DNA from: Euborellia annulipes
Taxonomy: Eukaryota; Arthropoda; Insecta; Dermaptera; Anisolabididae
Assembly (NCBI GenBank): GCA_023213315.1
Contig: JAKCPI010005400.1
Coordinates: 208,661 to 272,660 of the forward strand
Reading direction: 5' to 3'
Length of the DNA: 64,000 nucleotides
Part shown: piece after piece, positions 1 to 12,654 of the stretch
Numbering within the stretch: position 1 is the first letter of the stretch
Layout: every line of letters begins with the position of its first letter
Program-made: the position numbers and the translations under genes
Notes under the pieces: generated by a model
Database searches by the model: none
Seen by the model: the letters and a program-made list of their open reading frames with translations, nothing else
What the model was told of the DNA's origin: nothing

Positions 1-800
1 GAGAAAGAAGACTGTTGAATGATCGAGGAAAGATGAATCAGTAAAACTAACTCAAAACCATAGACTGTTTTTGCTGATCTTCAATCAATAGCTCTTATTT
101 AAATCTCAGAATAATTAGAAAGATTAGCTCGTTAGTTTTATAGAAAATTTTCCATACTATTAAAATTTTTTTCGCACATGATATATAATTTTTAGAACTA
201 AGGATTAAACTAAACAAAGGATTAATTTTTATGTCTTTTAAAATGGATATCCTTGTTGTTTTGAAATCATATCTCTTTTCTTATATAAGAGTAGCGAGTA
301 GTTAATGAACTAAATAGAATATGAAATAAAATGTGCCAATGAACCTCCTACGAAACAGGCAAACGCAAGGGGCCTGCTTTATATTTTTTTTTTTTTTATA
401 TATAAAATTGCTTATTTCAAAAAGATACGTTTTTTTGGTTCAAATTTTAAATAAAAAATCTGCAAAATCATCTCGTAGATATTTATTTATTATTTTCCAT
501 CTAAGCTAAGATGATTGGGACAAATTCGCATAAATTTAAATATTATCTCTAAATTTATTTTCCATTAAAACTGAGACGTTTGCTATCTTAAATAAAGTAG
601 CCTACTATTAAACTTTATTGATAAGTTTAAAAAATTGTGATAGTTTCAATAGTTGGTGGGGAAAATATTAATTCTATTTCTTCATCAATATAACGGTGCA
701 TAAAATTATTTTTAAATCTTATACAGTATGATTGATAATTCGGTTAAATAAATAAATAAACCTTTTAATAAGTGCAATGACTCGGGCCAAAATGACGCTT
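1..800. other. AT-rich sequence, nothing recognised
   Basis: No ORF, repeat family or structured element seen beyond short A/T runs. Confidence 0.5.
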
Positions 801-807
801 TTATTTT

Positions 808-905
808 TACTTTCTCTTACCTCTATATATGTTTATATATATAAAGAGAAAGTATTGGTTTCATGTCAAAATGGATATAGGGTCTACACGTTTTAAGGTT
901 TTTAA
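808..905 (+). repeat. H-family 5' fragment
   Basis: Hairpin 1 (ACTTTCTCTTACC to GAGAAAGTATTGG) and part of the following unique segment (CTACACGTTTTAAGG). Confidence 0.65.
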
Positions 906-1687
906 AAAATTATTTTTATAATTTTTCTTTTCCAAAGTTAATTAAAAAAAACTGAATATCTTGTATTGAAACAATTAATTGTCCTGAGAAAGGTCATGAT
1001 TAGCTACCGAAACGTCGACATTTAACAATGAAATAAAAGTATTTTATTTAATCTCCAGCAAAATATCAACGTTGTTTTTAATGGCCTCAGGTGCCGAAAT
1101 GACTTTAAAAAAAAAATAGTTGTTCGTAACTATTATCAAAATAGATAATGTCGTCAAAAGGCCGCGGAAGCAGAAAGAATAATTAACTTGAGAAGCCAAA
1201 TGATGATTCAGCCAGGAGAAAATAAATCAAAGAATTTATCTTTTCAGTCTTTAAATTTTACTCAATTGAATTTTAAAAACAAGAGAAAAAAAATACTCAG
1301 CAGGAGTAATTAAACCGTTAAGACAAGGAGAAATATAGAATGAAGAAATGTCAAATCGGATCACCACCAGGTGTATGCCTATTTTGAAATAAAATTAATT
1401 TTTTTCTTTCTCTTAGTAAGAAGAGAAAAAAATTATAAAATGTCAAATGATCAAAAGAATGATTTTGCCTGAGCGAAGGTTTCATGACACCATAAACTAC
1501 TTTAAAGGGCTTGAGAAATAACGCAAAGTGACTCTCTACATGGAAGGAAGGTTAATATATTCTTTAAATGTTTTTCAAATGCTGACTGAAAGCGAAAATA
1601 ATGAGAGAAAAATCTGTAAAGGTGTACCAATTAAGGGACTTCTTGGTGGCGGGTCCACACATATGGGTCATTCACTCTTTTACAAAC
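906..1687. other. AT-rich sequence with one hammerhead-like module
   Basis: 979-1024 holds CTGAGAA, GGT...ACC, GAAACGTCGACATT (a degraded module). The remainder has nothing recognisable. Confidence 0.4.
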
Positions 1688-2618
1688 CGACATATTTTAT
1701 ATTTGGCTGAAATTTTTTTTACGGGTTCTATATCAAAAAAAGACCCGTATTCGAGGGTTTTTTTTTTTTAATATTTTGAAAAATAGATAGACTCGAAAAT
1801 TTGAGAATTTGATGATTTTTGGCATAGAGACTTACTTTTAAAAATTCATAACTCCGGTTCTATTTGAGCTAAAAAAAAAAACTTTTTAAACCATTTTAAA
1901 GCTAAAAGAGTGAAATTTAAGAAAAAAAATTGTTCCACCAAAATTAATTAAATATTTTACATTGTTATGAACAATTAAAATATTTAATAATGGGGCCCCA
2001 ATCGTAGCAAGTTTTTAGTATAACAATCTACGTCAAATTTTGTGCCGAAAACGGTTTTTTAATTGATAGAGTAAGAATTAGTACTATTGAAAAAAATTAA
2101 ATAATCTAGCGCGATACGTCATATCGGCGTAGCCCCTGGCAAGTGGCAAAGCCCGACGAAGGCCGATGTGACGTATCGCGCTAGATTATTTAATTTTTTT
2201 TCAATAGTACTAATTCTTACTCCATCAATTAAAAAACCGTTTTCGGCACAAAATTTGACTTAGAATGCGATGGTTATACTAAAAACGTGCTACGATTGGG
2301 GCCCCATTGTTAAATGTCGATTTAAAGATTTTAATTGTTCGTAACAATGTAAAATATTTAATTAATTTTGGTGGAACAATTTTTTTTCTTAAAATTCACT
2401 CTTTTAGCTTTAAAATGGTTTAAAAAGTTTTTTTTTTAGCTCAAATAGAACCGGAGCTATGAATTTTTAAAAGTGACTCTTTAAGTCAAAAATCAAATTT
2501 TCAAATTTTCGACCCTCTCTATTTTACAAAATATTTAAAAAAAAAATCCTCGAATACAGGTCTTTTTTTCGATATTGAACCCGTAAAAAAAATTTCAGGC
2601 AAATCAAAAATATGTCGG
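1688..2618. repeat. 930-bp near-perfect palindrome
   Basis: The arms run 1688 to about 2140 and about 2165-2618, mirrored around 2153. Near the centre, GCGCGATACGTCA and TGACGTATCGCGC flank a GGCAAGTGGCAAAGCCCGAC core. The outer ends are CCGACATA and TATGTCGG, and weaker symmetry (ACAAACC and GGTTTGT) extends slightly beyond. It is AT-rich with no ORF of note. It is probably a foldback transposon; no target-site duplication could be fixed. Confidence 0.7.
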
Positions 2619-2930
2619 TCAGAAAATATTAGGTTTGTAAATGAATTCGACCAAATTCACAAAAAAAGGTAAGGTGGTAAGAGGGCGTTTTACAGCACCA
2701 CCCTAAAGAGGGCGCCTATCCACTCATCTTTACTCTCCTCGAACAAAATTTCCTTAAGTAAAGGTTAATTCAATAGAAAGGGCAATTAAAAGTAAAATTA
2801 ACTAACTATAAATAAATATTTAACAGGAGTTTTAAAATAGAAATAAAAAAAAAACTAATTCATTAGATGCCATCGGTTGGCTTAGGTCAAAGGTCTGCTG
2901 GGTTTGAGATGTGTAGCACCTGGCAACGTT

Positions 2931-3680
2931 ATTTAACAACTAAAATAAGTGACCGATACAAATTAGATAATCTTTTTTTTCTTCCAAAACTTCTTGGCCG
3001 GGTTTGTAAATATTGTAAACAACCCAAGGGGGGGGGTAAAGGGAAAAGAAACAAAGTCTTAGCTAGGGCAACTTGTAGTCCCCATTCATGAGGAAATATT
3101 AATAAAAGTACATAACTTTTTGAATTTGAAAAGCGTAGTAAACTGTAACTTTATTTTGCCTTTTTCGGCAACTTCTTTAGCTCTATCATTAATTATAAAT
3201 ATTTCCCGATATGAATATATAAAGATACTTTCTGTTGATGAAATGTAGCCTACTCAAAAAGATCAAATACAAATAAACTAGCGCAAAGCTCGACGAGGGT
3301 GGGTAAAATTTTTACCAATTTAGAATACATACATAAAGCTTTCTTCTTTATAAATAAATCCAATTTAGGGAATCCCCCATTCGGAACCCCTGATCAAAAT
3401 TAACAATGGCTTAAAACTATCCTCTGTCATTAAAATAAAACTCCGCCCACTAATTTAGAAACGTATATAGGACAAACATTTATTTTTATATATAATAAAT
3501 AAAAGTTCGCCATTTTTATTTATTTTTTAAACTAGGCCTATAGTACTTAATTTTTCTAAATTATAATACCTAAGTACTTTACTTTTATTTTTACGAAAAT
3601 TTGTATTTTTTTTAATACAATGTTTCGGCAAGTAATTGTGACGCTTTTTTAATTTTAAAGAATATCCTATATATCCAATT
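2931..3680. other. AT-rich sequence, nothing recognised
   Basis: A short G run at about 3030 and AT-rich filler; no supported feature. Confidence 0.45.
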
Positions 3681-4042
3681 CGAAATGACGGTGAAAAAAT
3701 CTGTGTGACTGGCGCACAGCACACAACTTTCTCTTATCCTTCGGTAAGTGAATGTTGTGCACCGTACCGTACTTTTAGGCCGATTTTGATTAAAAGCTTA
3801 TTTTCACGCCTAATTTAAATATAAAATTTCAACCTCCTAGCTCAATTCCTTCATGGTTTAAATTGACACACACACAGAGACAGACCATGTCGAGAAAACC
3901 ACTTTTTTTGATTCAGGGGACCCCAAAACGTGTATATCAATCAAAATCTCCACATCGAATCTTTGACATGAATCCAATACTTTCTCTCTCTATATATATG
4001 TATATATATATTTAGCATATACATATAGGAAGAGAAAGTAAA
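3681..4042 (-). repeat. H-family repeat with internal deletion
   Basis: Hairpin 2 (ATCTGTGTGACTGGCGCACA) jumps directly to the GGCCGATTTTGATTAAAAGC word, losing the X-box segment; it ends with hairpin 1 near 4040. Confidence 0.75.
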
Positions 4043-5323
4043 ATATATTTTTACTAGCAGATAATAATTAAAATTTTTGAAAGTTTTTCTTAAATCCCAT
4101 TAACGAAATTAAATTCGTATAAAGCAGAAAATTTTATTGTTCTCTATTCCCTTAAAAGGTAGAATCTAGGACATCATCATAAATATACCCAGTAATCATA
4201 CAACTACTGGAAAAAAATTTTACTCCATCGACTAATTAATTTGAAAGTTGTATGACTCGATCTCGAAGTTGCATTTCAATCTCTTATTGTTTTAATTCTA
4301 TTCGGCTTTCCATAAATCAATTTCAATTCTTATCTGATACATCAACATACATATCATATTCGTGTATGTTTAAGACCCTTTAATGTTCTAATAATCAATG
4401 GGCTTAGTCAATCAATGAAACTTAACAAGTGGTTCAGCCTAAATGGAAATATACTTGCTTTAAGGGGCAAAATAAATGTATTAATTGGGGAAAATTAAAT
4501 AAATAACATTGAAAATGTTCATGTTAATGTTAATATGTTATCATTATAAGTAAATATAAATTACTCTATCTTGTTATATATTTTTCCATTGTAATTTTAC
4601 AGACGTTTAATTTGAATTTCAAAAAAGTCAACTAAAATTTTTATTTTAAAATGAATAATCACAAATAGATCTCTGTTTTTTTTTTGAATATAAATAATTC
4701 AATATATTCAAAAGAGTTAATTTCTATCGCATCTAAAATCAATAGGTCTCAACTCAGTATTGAGTGGAATTTAAAAATTCAAATTGATTATTTCAGTTGT
4801 ATTATACTAAAAAAGGACATAGATCGGAGGTAAGGAACAGTTTTCTTTGCGTTTTTAATAACTATAATTTGATCTAATTAGGAAGTCTTTATGCAAATAT
4901 AATTTAAACGAGTACACTAGTAAAAAATTCAATCTAAAGGGGAAAAATTTAGTTGAGTTAATGTAAAATGAATTTTAGGATTTATATTAATTACAATCCA
5001 AATTTAATAAGGATAGTTGAATCGGTCAAACTATTATAATATGTAAAAAAATTAAACAAAATATTCACGAATTGTTTTGCTGTTCCGAAGCGATCTGGGA
5101 TCTATGTAAATTTTTCAGGAGACCCAAAAAAACATTTCATTGTCATTGTTAGAGCCAATGTTAAACACTTTTCGTTTGACAACATTTCGAAATAGAAAAT
5201 GTGAATTACGCTCTTACCCAGTTCAGAGCATAAGGAGAATGATATTTTTCAATAGAAAATATAAAAAAACGATATGAGGATGTGGCATAAGGGCAGCCAA
5301 GGCGAAAAATAAAATAAAAGTCT
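4043..5323. other. AT-rich sequence, nothing recognised
   Basis: No coding potential, repeats or splice-bounded block detected by eye. Confidence 0.45.
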
Positions 5324-5374
5324 ATTTTTGTCGACGTTTCGAGTGCCGATCGCACTCTTCATCAGGACAAAAAT
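5324..5374 (-). other. Hammerhead-like RNA module, best-formed copy
   Basis: Minus strand: TTTTTGTC, CTGATGA, A, GAGTGC-GATCG-GCACTC, GAAAC, GTC, GACAAAAA. The outer arms pair over 8 bp (UUUUUGUC with GACAAAAA), helix II over 6 bp, and the core matches CUGAnGA...GAAA. Compared with a canonical type I hammerhead, helix III is only the 2-bp AC/GU with no loop, and there is one extra A after CUGAUGA. Confidence 0.5.
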
Positions 5375-5632
5375 GACGTCAAGTTGTCAAGTTATTTGAT
5401 ATGGCAGTATAGCAACGTTTTAATCAATTTATATTTTCTTGAAGACTCTCTTTACTGTTTCGAGGTCGAGGTATAAAAAAACGATTTTCGAAAAAAAGTG
5501 GAGTTAGACACTTTTCTACTGAGAGCGTCGATATATATTAATATCTTAAAGTTTTTATTTATATATTTGTAAATCAAGAGCTGATCTGATCCTATCAATA
5601 TTTTCGCAGTCATGGTGAGTTGATATACATTT

Positions 5633-6255
5633 TATTTTCTTTCCTCTATATATGTTAATATATAGAGAGAGAAAGTATTGGACTCATGTCAAAATTTCGA
5701 TGTCGAGATTTTGATGGATATACACGTTTTGAGGACCCCTGAGTCCAAAAAAGTGGTTTTCACGACATGGTCTCTCTGTGTTCAATTTAAAGCATGAAGG
5801 AATCGATCTAGGAGATTGCAATTTTATATTTAAGTTAGGCACTCCCTAGGGGATGAACATAAGCTTTTAATCAAAATCGGCCAAAAAGTACTTTACTGAT
5901 GAACTTTTTCAGTTTTTTTCGATTTTCTCAAAATTCGCTCCATCGATTTTGATTAAAATTCAAAAATCAATTAATTTTTAGATTCTCTTTAAAATGTATA
6001 TTCTCATTTTGGCATTAAAATCTTCAGAAGACTACTTTAATCTTGAGTAATCTTGTACTTCATAGGAAAGATAGGAGAAATGGTAACAAAATAGAAATAT
6101 TTTCCCATACCGGTACTTAAAAATTTTACATCTTGAAATTTGAATGTGCCATATTGTCGGAAACTACTGGAAAATATATGTCGAGACAAAAAAATCTGGT
6201 GTGACAAGCACAGAGCACAGCTTTCGATTACCGAATGTAAGAGAAAGTTGTGTTG
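5633..6255 (+). repeat. H-family repeat, diverged
   Basis: Recognised by hairpin 1 (5640-5680), AAGCATGAAGGAATCGATCT, TTTTTCGATTTTCTCAAAAT and a degraded hairpin 2 (6190-6255). The X-box is deleted down to ATGGTAACAA. Confidence 0.75.
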
Positions 6256-7069
6256 TATATTTAAATTTAGTCATATATAAATTTATATATGAGGTAATTT
6301 ATAATTTTGTCATTTTTAAAATTCTAATTTGAAAATGTGAATAATAGAGAAATTTTAATTTTCGCCAGAGGGGCAAAATGTGATTCACCACTATGAATAA
6401 TATTTCAAAGAGAAAAATTACAAAAATGAAATAAAAAAAAAAGGGTCGAACTAAGCCGAGCGCACAACTTTGCCCACCCACTATTCAAAGAAATAACGCA
6501 ACACGTTTGTTTATTTGTTTTGATTTTCCTCCGTTCATATGCTAAATTTTCAAATATAAATAATTTTTTAACAAATTAGGGTACGAATATTATATATAAT
6601 TTTACTCGGGAGAAAGTCTAGTTTCTGAATAGCAAATAAAGAAAGGCTTTGGATGCCAAATACCGAAAAAGAAACGTTTCGGGCAAAATTTTATTTGTCC
6701 ATCCTAAATTCTTTTAGGCTTATAATTTAAGTGCTTGCTCTCTTCCATCCTTTTGTAAAATAGTTGTGGTTATAAGATGAAAAATAACCCATCTATATAT
6801 TCGAAAACTGGATTATAATTTATAAATGTATCCCGAATTTCTAAGTCAGTATCAAATTAAGACAAATAGAATGGCCGAAACCTGTCTGGAAATGGAGTCG
6901 AGGGATAGACTCATAAAAGGTGGCAGAAGAAAAGCCAGCCTTAGTTTGGATAACTCGTGTTTGTCATACATCATCTAAGCGAAAATACTGAGTCAATTTT
7001 ATAAAAGTTAAAACGAAACCGCACAGAACATGGTTGGTGCCGAAATGCGTATGGCCTAACCCAGCGTTT
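6256..7069. other. AT-rich sequence, nothing recognised
   Basis: No supported feature; one CGAAACG-like word (AAGAAACGTTTCGGG near 6669) may be a decayed hammerhead-like module. Confidence 0.4.
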
Positions 7070-7310
7070 TCCAAACTGTGAGGCGCGCAACCCTAGGGAT
7101 GCGCGGACTAGCCTAAGGGGAGGGGCGAATATTAGCCACAGCAAGAAATTTCCCAAATTATTGCTAGTTTTATAAATAAGAATAAATAAAAAAATATATA
7201 TATATTTTTTAACATTTTTGCTTTTTTTTGTATTATTTTATAAAATGGAGGGGGGACGATTAAATATTTTTAAGGGAGGCGTTGAAACATAAATTTTGGA
7301 AAACACTGGC
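7070..7310. mobile_element. hAT MITE, type C (CAGTGGTTTTCCAAAC-like)
   Basis: CAGCGTTTTCCAAACTGTGA at the left and TTTTGGAAAACACTG at the right have an exact TSD, GCCTAACC, immediately outside each end. A GAGGCGCGCAACCCTAGGG block follows the left TIR, shared with the copies at 14.7 and 17.4 kb. Confidence 0.8.
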
Positions 7311-8063
7311 CTAACCAATCAACCTTATCTTCGAAAAAAAACCCTAAACTTATAATTTGAAATCAGTTAACAAGTACTTATTTAAACTCGTATCTACATT
7401 TAAATAATCAATTACTAGGTGGAAATTTTTTTTTTTTGTTACTAAATAATAAATATCTTCTACTTATCGGAATTAAGACACGAATGAAGGTAAAAACAAC
7501 CCTTTTTAGACCAAAAATGTTTATTATTTAAGAAATAAAATTTTCCACCTATTAAATGTTTATTAATAATAAAGTAGATAAGAGGTTAAATAATTACGTC
7601 TAATATTAATTTCGAATTGAATAATTTTTAGAGACTATTTTATCTTATCTGCATATTTCTAACAAAACCATTCATTCTTTACATAAATAATATTTATAAT
7701 TAGATAAGTGAAGAAAATCGAGAAATTCAAAGGCATAATAAATATTAATAAATATTATATTAACTTTTGTTAACATATAAAAAAATATATACGTCGATAT
7801 ATATATATATATATATATATGGGCCACGCCAAATCGAACGGTTTGAAAAATTTTACTTTTTGATTTCCTCGATTTTGATATTTTTTAGTACACCTTAAAA
7901 AACCCCTCCTAGTAAATTTTGAGATTTTTTGATCATAGGTTCATATTTTGAAAAAACTTTTTTTGATTTTTTGCTGATAACTTCTACAAAAATGATCAAA
8001 TTTCCAAGTTTTTTTTTGAAATTTTTGTTTTTTTGTGTAGTTTTCAAGAAAAAATGCAATTAA

Positions 8064-9479
8064 CCCATATCTTCCCGACAATAGAAATTTTGAAAAAATA
8101 TTTTATTTTGTCATCAATTCCACTTAAAAGTAATTCAAATAAGATGATAAATATTAAAAATTAGCAGTATGTGTTGTCATTTTGACATAACACAACGTTG
8201 CGCTCACGCAACGTTGGGGTTTCCTGGTAAAAAATATTTTTTTTTTTTTATTTCAATCACCTACTTTTCTTTGCTCAAAATGTTAAATATTAATGATTGT
8301 ATGAAAAAACTGAACAAGATTGATTCTATTACTCATGAAATTAAAAAAAAAATGTGAATGAAGGTGAAACTGATATTTTTTGCATATGTAGATCATCTGG
8401 ATTTTGCAAATTTTGCATCTCGTCTGCGCATTTTCTTCATCGCGGATTATAATATGGAGAGTTCTGTTCTCTCTTAATGTTCTTATTGAAATTACAAATG
8501 TCAGGTTATTTTAGTTTGAGCATAGTTTATTCAAAACTCTACTATATCATCCACAATTTCGTCTAAGAAATGTTCAAACAATTGTAAGCGTGTCAAATTC
8601 CCAAATTTATTCTTTATTTCTTAGACACATCTGACTTTACAGTTTTTAGGCGTATCACTGTTAGTTGGGACACACTTCGGCCCCTTTGTTATAGGATACT
8701 TTTTTTCTAGTGTGGTTCATCATAAATATTTTTTATAGTGTCAGGTACTGATATATCTGTTTTGTCATCTATACTGGCATACATTTTAAATGTAGCACCA
8801 TAGCTACTGTAATTATTCACCCCCGTCATTGATAATTATAAGTCCATCTTCTATTTCTTCTTCATCAGTTAGTTTATCTACTTTAGGAGTTATCATGACT
8901 ACATAAATGGCTTCTTCTCCCTCTAATTCCTCAAAAATAGCTATAATTTTCTCAGCTGTTGGTATTTTTTTTTGTAGAAAGCCATTTCTATGTTCAATAA
9001 TTGAAAAATAGGACAAATAATAAAAAATAATAATAATAAAATAAAATACGAAAGTCATAGAAGGATATTATAATACGATGTTACTACTAAAAACCGAGCC
9101 GGGGAACTCCCAACGTTGCGTCAACGCAACGGATAAATGTATCATTCGCTACTGTGTCATAGGTCTAATATATTTAAGAAAAAAAAAATATATGTGTATT
9201 CCACATCTATAACATTCTGGAATATGTACATAAAAGTTGAATTAAATATATTTTAGTACTTGAAAAAAATTATTGAAAAATATTGATAAAAACAGGTGTT
9301 CAGTAATTAATTTTTTTTCACGGAGTGTTGCACTTATTTTGAAATGTAAATACATAGAAAGAGAGCTTATGAATGCCTTTTAATAAATGAATGATGACTT
9401 TTGCATAAAAACTTCATTTTGACTGCATTTTATGAAGTTAAACTTGGTGTTGCGTATACGCAACGCCGGGAGAAATGGG
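8064..9479 (-). mobile_element. piggyBac-like element flanked by TTAA
   Basis: TTAA at 8060-8063 is followed by CCCATATCTTCCCG; at the right, the complement reads TTAA (9480-9483) then CCCATTTCTCCCGG. CCC-starting termini with a TTAA duplication are the piggyBac signature. Subterminal ACGTTGCG/CGCAACGT motifs recur near both ends (8194-8220 and 9110-9135, plus 9450-9465). The 1.4-kb interior keeps only an N-terminal transposase remnant. The element sits in the left arm of a foldback; the right arm keeps the uninserted sequence. Confidence 0.8.
8813..8990 (-). pseudogene. piggyBac transposase N-terminal remnant
   Basis: The frame contains KKIPTAEKIIAIFEELEGEE, then AIYVVMITPKVDKLTDEEEI, then EDGLIIINDGG. 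The segment P-x-V-x-x-L-T-D-E-E-x-x-E-D is typical of the acidic N-terminal region of piggyBac/PGBD proteins. A one-base frame change after INDGG would continue into NNYSSYGATFKMYASIDD before stops. The DDD catalytic domain is absent. A run of nine A/T at about 8965-8973 offsets an upstream MAFYKKK start from this frame by one base. Confidence 0.6.
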
Positions 9480-10140
9480 TTAATTTTTTTGAATAATTTT
9501 TCTGACAATTGTGAGTCATTTTCAAATTTCCAAATTTTAGTCATTTTCTGAATATCATGCATAGGCCTACTTCGATTTTCCTGAAAATTTTTTGTAACAA
9601 ACAACTATTCATTCCACAACTTTTCAGACCTTCCCGGTTGTGGGATCTCTATGCCTACTATTTTTAAAAAATGATTAATAGGAAAAAATATTTTTTCAAA
9701 TTTTCAATAATCGAAAAAAATAGTAGGCATAGAGATCCCACGACCGGGAAGGTCTGAAAAGTTGTCGAATGAATAGTTAGTTGTTTGTTACAAAAAATTT
9801 TCAGGAAAATCGAAGTATGCATGATTTTCAGAAAATGACTAAAATTTTGAAATTTGAAATGACATAGAAAAATTATTCAAAAAAATTAATTGTATTTTTT
9901 CTTGAAAACTACACAAAAAATCAAAAATTTCAAAAAAAAAAAGTTGGAAATTAGACCATTTTTGTAGGAGTTATGAGCAAAAAACCAAAAAAAAGAGTTA
10001 TTTCAAAATTTGAACCGAAGATCAAAAAAATCTCAAAATTTACCAGGAGGGGTTTTTCAAGGTGTACTAAAAAATATCAAAAAATGGAGGAAATTAAAAA
10101 TTAAAATTTTTCAACCCGTTCGATTTGGCGTGGAATGCCC

Positions 10141-11660
10141 CAATATATATATATATAAATTATTTTCAATCAAATATCAGGTGAAATCAATTAGATATTC
10201 AATATATAAAATTGCAGAGAAGTGAATTTAAATCCATATGAAAAAAAAATACTATGTAAAAAGAGTTGAAGATGGTTTTAAATTTTTATTTTTTTGAAAT
10301 TGAAATAGGGGAAGACAGACAGACACGCCTTTTAATAGCTAGAATAGGTAGAATTTATATTGATTATTATATATCCATTTTAATATCAACTAAAATTTTA
10401 TCAATTCAGAAGACATCCATTTAAATTATTGTTATAATTTATTTATTAATTAAAAAGAAATTTAATTTGTAATTTTTTTTTTTTTTTTGAATTATGTGAC
10501 AGCTTGGGACCAACCCTCCTGTCAATTGAGAAAATAAATATAAACACAGAGAGAGAGAGATATTTTCAAACGAAACCGGAAACCTAATTCATGTTATTGA
10601 TTTTCAAAATATGTGCGTATATTCAAAAAAAAAGTAAATAAATAAAAAAAAATAAAAGAATGGTGGTAGAATACGATAAGTTACATACCTGAAATGAAAT
10701 TTTAAAAAATTTAAGCAATTTTTTTAGTAGTGGAATCAAAATTGAATGCATTTTATAGATGAAAATTAATTTATGAAAAATTAATTTAAATTTATTTCTC
10801 AAAAAAATAATCAAAGAATATAATTTATTAATAATTTTTAATTATTATGTTGATAATCAAGATTAATTTGTTTTATTTTTTAATTCAGATAAAATTTTAA
10901 TTTATAGAATATTACGGATAAAATATCAATAAAAAGGATTTAGATCAGAGTATTTTTTATTTACGCATTCAATTGCCTAAAATTTGTTTGTCAAAAAATA
11001 TATTAGCATATATATATATATATAATCTACTGCCTCAAATTTTGAATTAGTGAATCTAATTTTTAAATTTCATGGATCTACTTAAAGAAAATTACATGTA
11101 CGCCTATTTCCTTATCAAGAACTGATAGATAAATCAATCAATTGATTTGAAATTATTTCGAAAAATGAATCTAAATATTTATATGAAATTTTTTGTATTA
11201 AAAAAAAAAAAGTATCGGTGACTCAAATACTTTCTTTTTCAAATTTTATATAATCACATGTAAGTATAGTCATTATTTTGTGATTATATTAAATTTGTTT
11301 CCTTCAGGTATTAAGATTGTTATAATCACTAATATCTGAAGAAGGTCTGACCGAAACGCTCTATTTCAAATAAATAAATTAAATCGGAAAAAATTGTTAT
11401 TAATAATAATGTGACAACTATAATACCGGGAATAAATTGTTGTGTATTAAAAAAATTTGTGAAATATGTATTAATAATTAAAAAAAATATTAGTATTTGA
11501 TGATATTCAATAAAATAAAAAATTCGATTTTATCGTTGCATTTCCCCTTCATTTGAGGGAGGAAGCACCACCCCCACCACCAAGCCATTCTCTATGAGGT
11601 CATATATATTTCTAATGATTTTTAATAAATAAAAAAAGGAAGTAAATTAATTGTTCTGAC
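10141..11660. other. AT-rich sequence with one hammerhead-like module
   Basis: 11335-11362 reads CTGAAGA, A, GGTC-T-GACC, GAAAC. The rest is A/T-rich without features, apart from T runs at about 10475 and a (GA)n at 10548. Confidence 0.4.
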
Positions 11661-11817
11661 CTGTAATTGGCCCATTTCGACGATGGAATTCTCCTCGCAT
11701 ATGAGATTCGATTGTAGGAAGGTGGAATCCTCAATTGGGTCTGAATTTTGCATGCTCTCGAGCGACAGGTTGAATGAATCAAAAAAAGCAACGGGAGTGA
11801 AATTATTACCGCCAATT
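11661..11817 (-). CDS. Candidate internal coding exon, unrecognised protein
   Basis: A 157-bp block has textbook splice sites on the minus strand: a TTGCTTGTTCTAG acceptor (AG at 11819-11818) and a TTACAG|GTCAGA donor (GT at 11660-11659). Read in phase 2 it is fully open for 52 codons, starting IGGNNFTPVAFFDSF, continuing NLSLESMQNSDPIEDS, and ending CEENSIVEMGQLQ. The acidic, Ser/Asn-rich composition and the GC content, higher than its surroundings, suggest real coding sequence rather than a chance ORF. I do not recognise the family. No partner exon with matching phase was confirmed nearby. It could belong to a minus-strand gene that starts further right, for instance near 27-29 kb. Confidence 0.5.
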
Positions 11818-12234
11818 CTAGAACAAGCAAGTAAATAAATAAATAAATATATGATCGTATGCACAAATGTTTAGGACATTTGTTTAAAAAAAAAAACAAA
11901 AAATATTTTGACAGTTTGGGTTGTGATTACTTACTTTATTAATGTGATTGCTGATAAACATTTCCTAATTATTCACTATATTTACGTGTGTGAATGAAAG
12001 GGGTCCAGCAGGGTAACAATCTGCTTTCAACAAGGCCAAGTTTTTACACTTCACATCTGTTTTAGACATGATTTTGTTAGAAATTTATACATATAAAATA
12101 TATATATACATATAGAGATAAACAAAATTTGTGATGCTTTATTTGGTTGTTGTTCAATTATACAAAAAACATTGATCACTTGTTGTTATGTTTAAAAACA
12201 AATACTTTATTTATTAATATTTTTATTTTTCTAG

Positions 12235-12420
12235 GTGAAATTTACGATAAGAGAACGTCTATAATACGGAATGAACTGAGCCTACATCAGCCCCTCAGCT
12301 GCCCTCAGCTCAGCATGTTGTATGAAACGAATGCGCCTCCCCACTCCGCTGACGCCACTCTAGCCTCGCACAGGGTATACTAGGCGACTAGCCTCGCTCG
12401 TGTCTTCATGACGAAAGACA
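12235..12420. other. GC-richer unique block next to a (CT)n tract
   Basis: About 180 bp with several CpGs lie between AT-rich flanks. A plus-strand TTTTTCTAG acceptor-like site opens it, and a frame runs to a stop near 12381. A (CT)n run follows at 12431-12470. It is either a promoter/UTR piece of the gene represented by the exon at 11.7 kb (minus strand) or an unrelated exon. I cannot decide between these. Confidence 0.25.
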
Positions 12421-12428
12421 AACTCCAT

Positions 12429-12430
<2 letters not shown>

Positions 12431-12465
<35 letters not shown>

Positions 12466-12470
12466 CTCTC
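12431..12470 (+). repeat. (CT)n microsatellite
   Basis: A CT run of about 34 bp followed by CTCTTACTCTCT-like sequence, adjoining the GC-richer block at 12.24-12.42 kb. Confidence 0.9.
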
Positions 12471-12654
12471 TTACTCTCTCTTTCTTGAATACAGGGGTAG
12501 ACAAACTTGTATTATATATTTACATAGCAGTCACTTTGCGGAATTTACCCCAATGGTATTTAAAATTAAATATACTTTTTTAACTTATGCCCTTTAAAAA
12601 AAATCAAGGTTTAATAAATAATTAATTAATGAAAAAAAATAATCTTTTTTTGGA

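Larger units (their letters stand above)
7821..10140. mobile_element. 2.3-kb foldback element, host of the piggyBac insertion
   Basis: The left arm (7821-8059 plus 9484 to about 9690) and right arm (about 9710-10140) are near-exact inverted copies. Termini read GGGCCACGCCAAATCGAACG and, complemented at the other end, GGGCATTCCACGCCAAATCG. Both outer flanks are (TA)n, so the target was a TA repeat. Without the piggyBac insert the foldback is about 0.9 kb. No coding sequence of its own was seen. Confidence 0.75.

Noticed and set aside
9380..9604. 74-codon minus-strand ORF
   Set aside because: Spans the piggyBac right end and the foldback arm, so it is not a natural coding unit.
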